Part shown: piece after piece, positions 14,030 through 14,183 of the stretch | How positions within the stretch are numbered: the stretch's first letter is position 1 | Layout of the letters: each line of letters begins with the position of its first letter | Source: an uncultured Chitinophagaceae bacterium | GTDB lineage: Bacteria > Bacteroidota > Bacteroidia > Chitinophagales > Chitinophagaceae | Direction: 5' to 3' | Assembly (NCBI GenBank): GCA_946885335.1 | Contig: CAMPGG010000056.1 | Location: forward strand, 1-14,183 | DNA length: 14,183 nt | Translations under genes and position numbers: made by a program | The notes under the pieces: generated by a model | Told to the model about the DNA's origin: nothing | The model's database searches: none | Seen by the model: the letters and a program-made list of their open reading frames with translations, nothing else

Positions 14030-14183
14030 ATGAAAAAGATAATCGTTTCAGTATTTAGCTTTGCTTTCCTGGCTTCCGCTGCTATAGCCCAGGATAGTAA
14101 CCCGGTAGTTGGCGGTGCAGCAATGTACCCCACCCGTAATATTATTGAAAATGCAGTAAATTCTAAAGATCATACTACATTGG
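14030..14183 (+). CDS. Fasciclin-domain secreted protein, 5' end only
   Basis: The frame opens with ATG at 14030 and is still open at the right edge after 51 full codons. Residues 1 to about 20 are a signal peptide (MKKIIVSVFSFAFLASAAIA, before Gln-21). The mature start reads V-V-G-G-A-A-M-Y-P-T-R-N-I-I-E-N-A-V-N-S-K-D-H-T-T-L, a close match to the opening of bacterial fasciclin (FAS1) domains, where this helix precedes the 'L...V..A' core. FAS1 proteins are exported adhesion or structural proteins. The gene lies 62 nt after the anti-sigma gene on the same strand, and ECF sigma, RskA-type anti-sigma and fasciclin genes are often neighbours in Bacteroidota, so it is a likely target or co-operonic member. 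The rest of the protein is outside the window. Confidence 0.8.
   Translation, partial: MKKIIVSVFSFAFLASAAIAQDSNPVVGGAAMYPTRNIIENAVNSKDHTTL

Noticed and set aside
1..14183. CRISPR array, transposon, integrase, prophage, toxin-antitoxin or restriction genes
   Set aside because: No tandem spaced repeats, transposase or recombinase motifs, or defence-gene signatures were found on either strand.

Overview
The window looks like a chromosomal segment of a Bacteroidota bacterium, most likely of the Chitinophagaceae/Sphingobacteriales type. The reasons are the AT-rich coding style, secretion signals ending in Gln after a small residue, a TonB-dependent receptor with STN and carboxypeptidase-regulatory domains, a DUF4249 lipoprotein, a PepSY-like secreted protein, Bacteroidota-style lipoproteins, near absence of Shine-Dalgarno sequences, and an ECF sigma/RskA-type anti-sigma pair followed by a fasciclin gene. 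The lineage is inferred from gene content only. No rRNA, tRNA, CRISPR array, insertion sequence or phage gene was seen.

Layout. Positions 1-310 hold a terminator-like hairpin for a gene left of the window and a leader region. Positions 311-1203 hold two overlapping genes for small secreted proteins, the first PepSY-like (BLIP-like fold). A six-helix membrane protein is on the minus strand at 1247-1951, convergent with them. Positions 1952-2330 are a divergent intergenic region containing a possible 30-codon ORF. Positions 2331-9334 form a tight plus-strand cluster of four envelope genes: an unknown exported protein, a 917-residue TonB-dependent receptor, a DUF4249 lipoprotein and a 791-residue protein joining macroglobulin-like domains to a barrel-less TonB-plug-like domain. 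Spacings are 2 nt, a 1-nt overlap and 13 nt, so they are very probably one operon. Two minus-strand lipoprotein genes follow: a kelch-repeat protein (9420-10379) and a vanadium-haloperoxidase/PAP2-like protein (10601-11977). After a 562-bp divergent intergenic region come an ECF sigma factor (12540-13103), its membrane anti-sigma factor (13113-13967), and the first 51 codons of a secreted fasciclin protein that runs off the right edge.

How the genes may work together. In the four-gene cluster the receptor would move a substrate through the outer membrane with energy from TonB. The DUF4249 lipoprotein could be its surface partner in a SusD-like sense, and the macroglobulin/plug protein an accessory in the periplasm or at the outer membrane. 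The substrate cannot be read from the sequence. The sigma/anti-sigma/fasciclin group is a separate signalling unit.

Most notable points: the haloperoxidase-like protein has Leu where the family's catalytic His normally follows Ser-Gly, while the other vanadate/phosphate-binding residues remain; the same lipoprotein carries a Cys-Gln-Lys-Glu-Asp sequence like the Bacteroidota surface-export signal; both the sigma and anti-sigma genes appear to lack an ATG start; and the barrel-less plug/macroglobulin protein sits in the receptor operon. I found no clearly new defence or mobile system.
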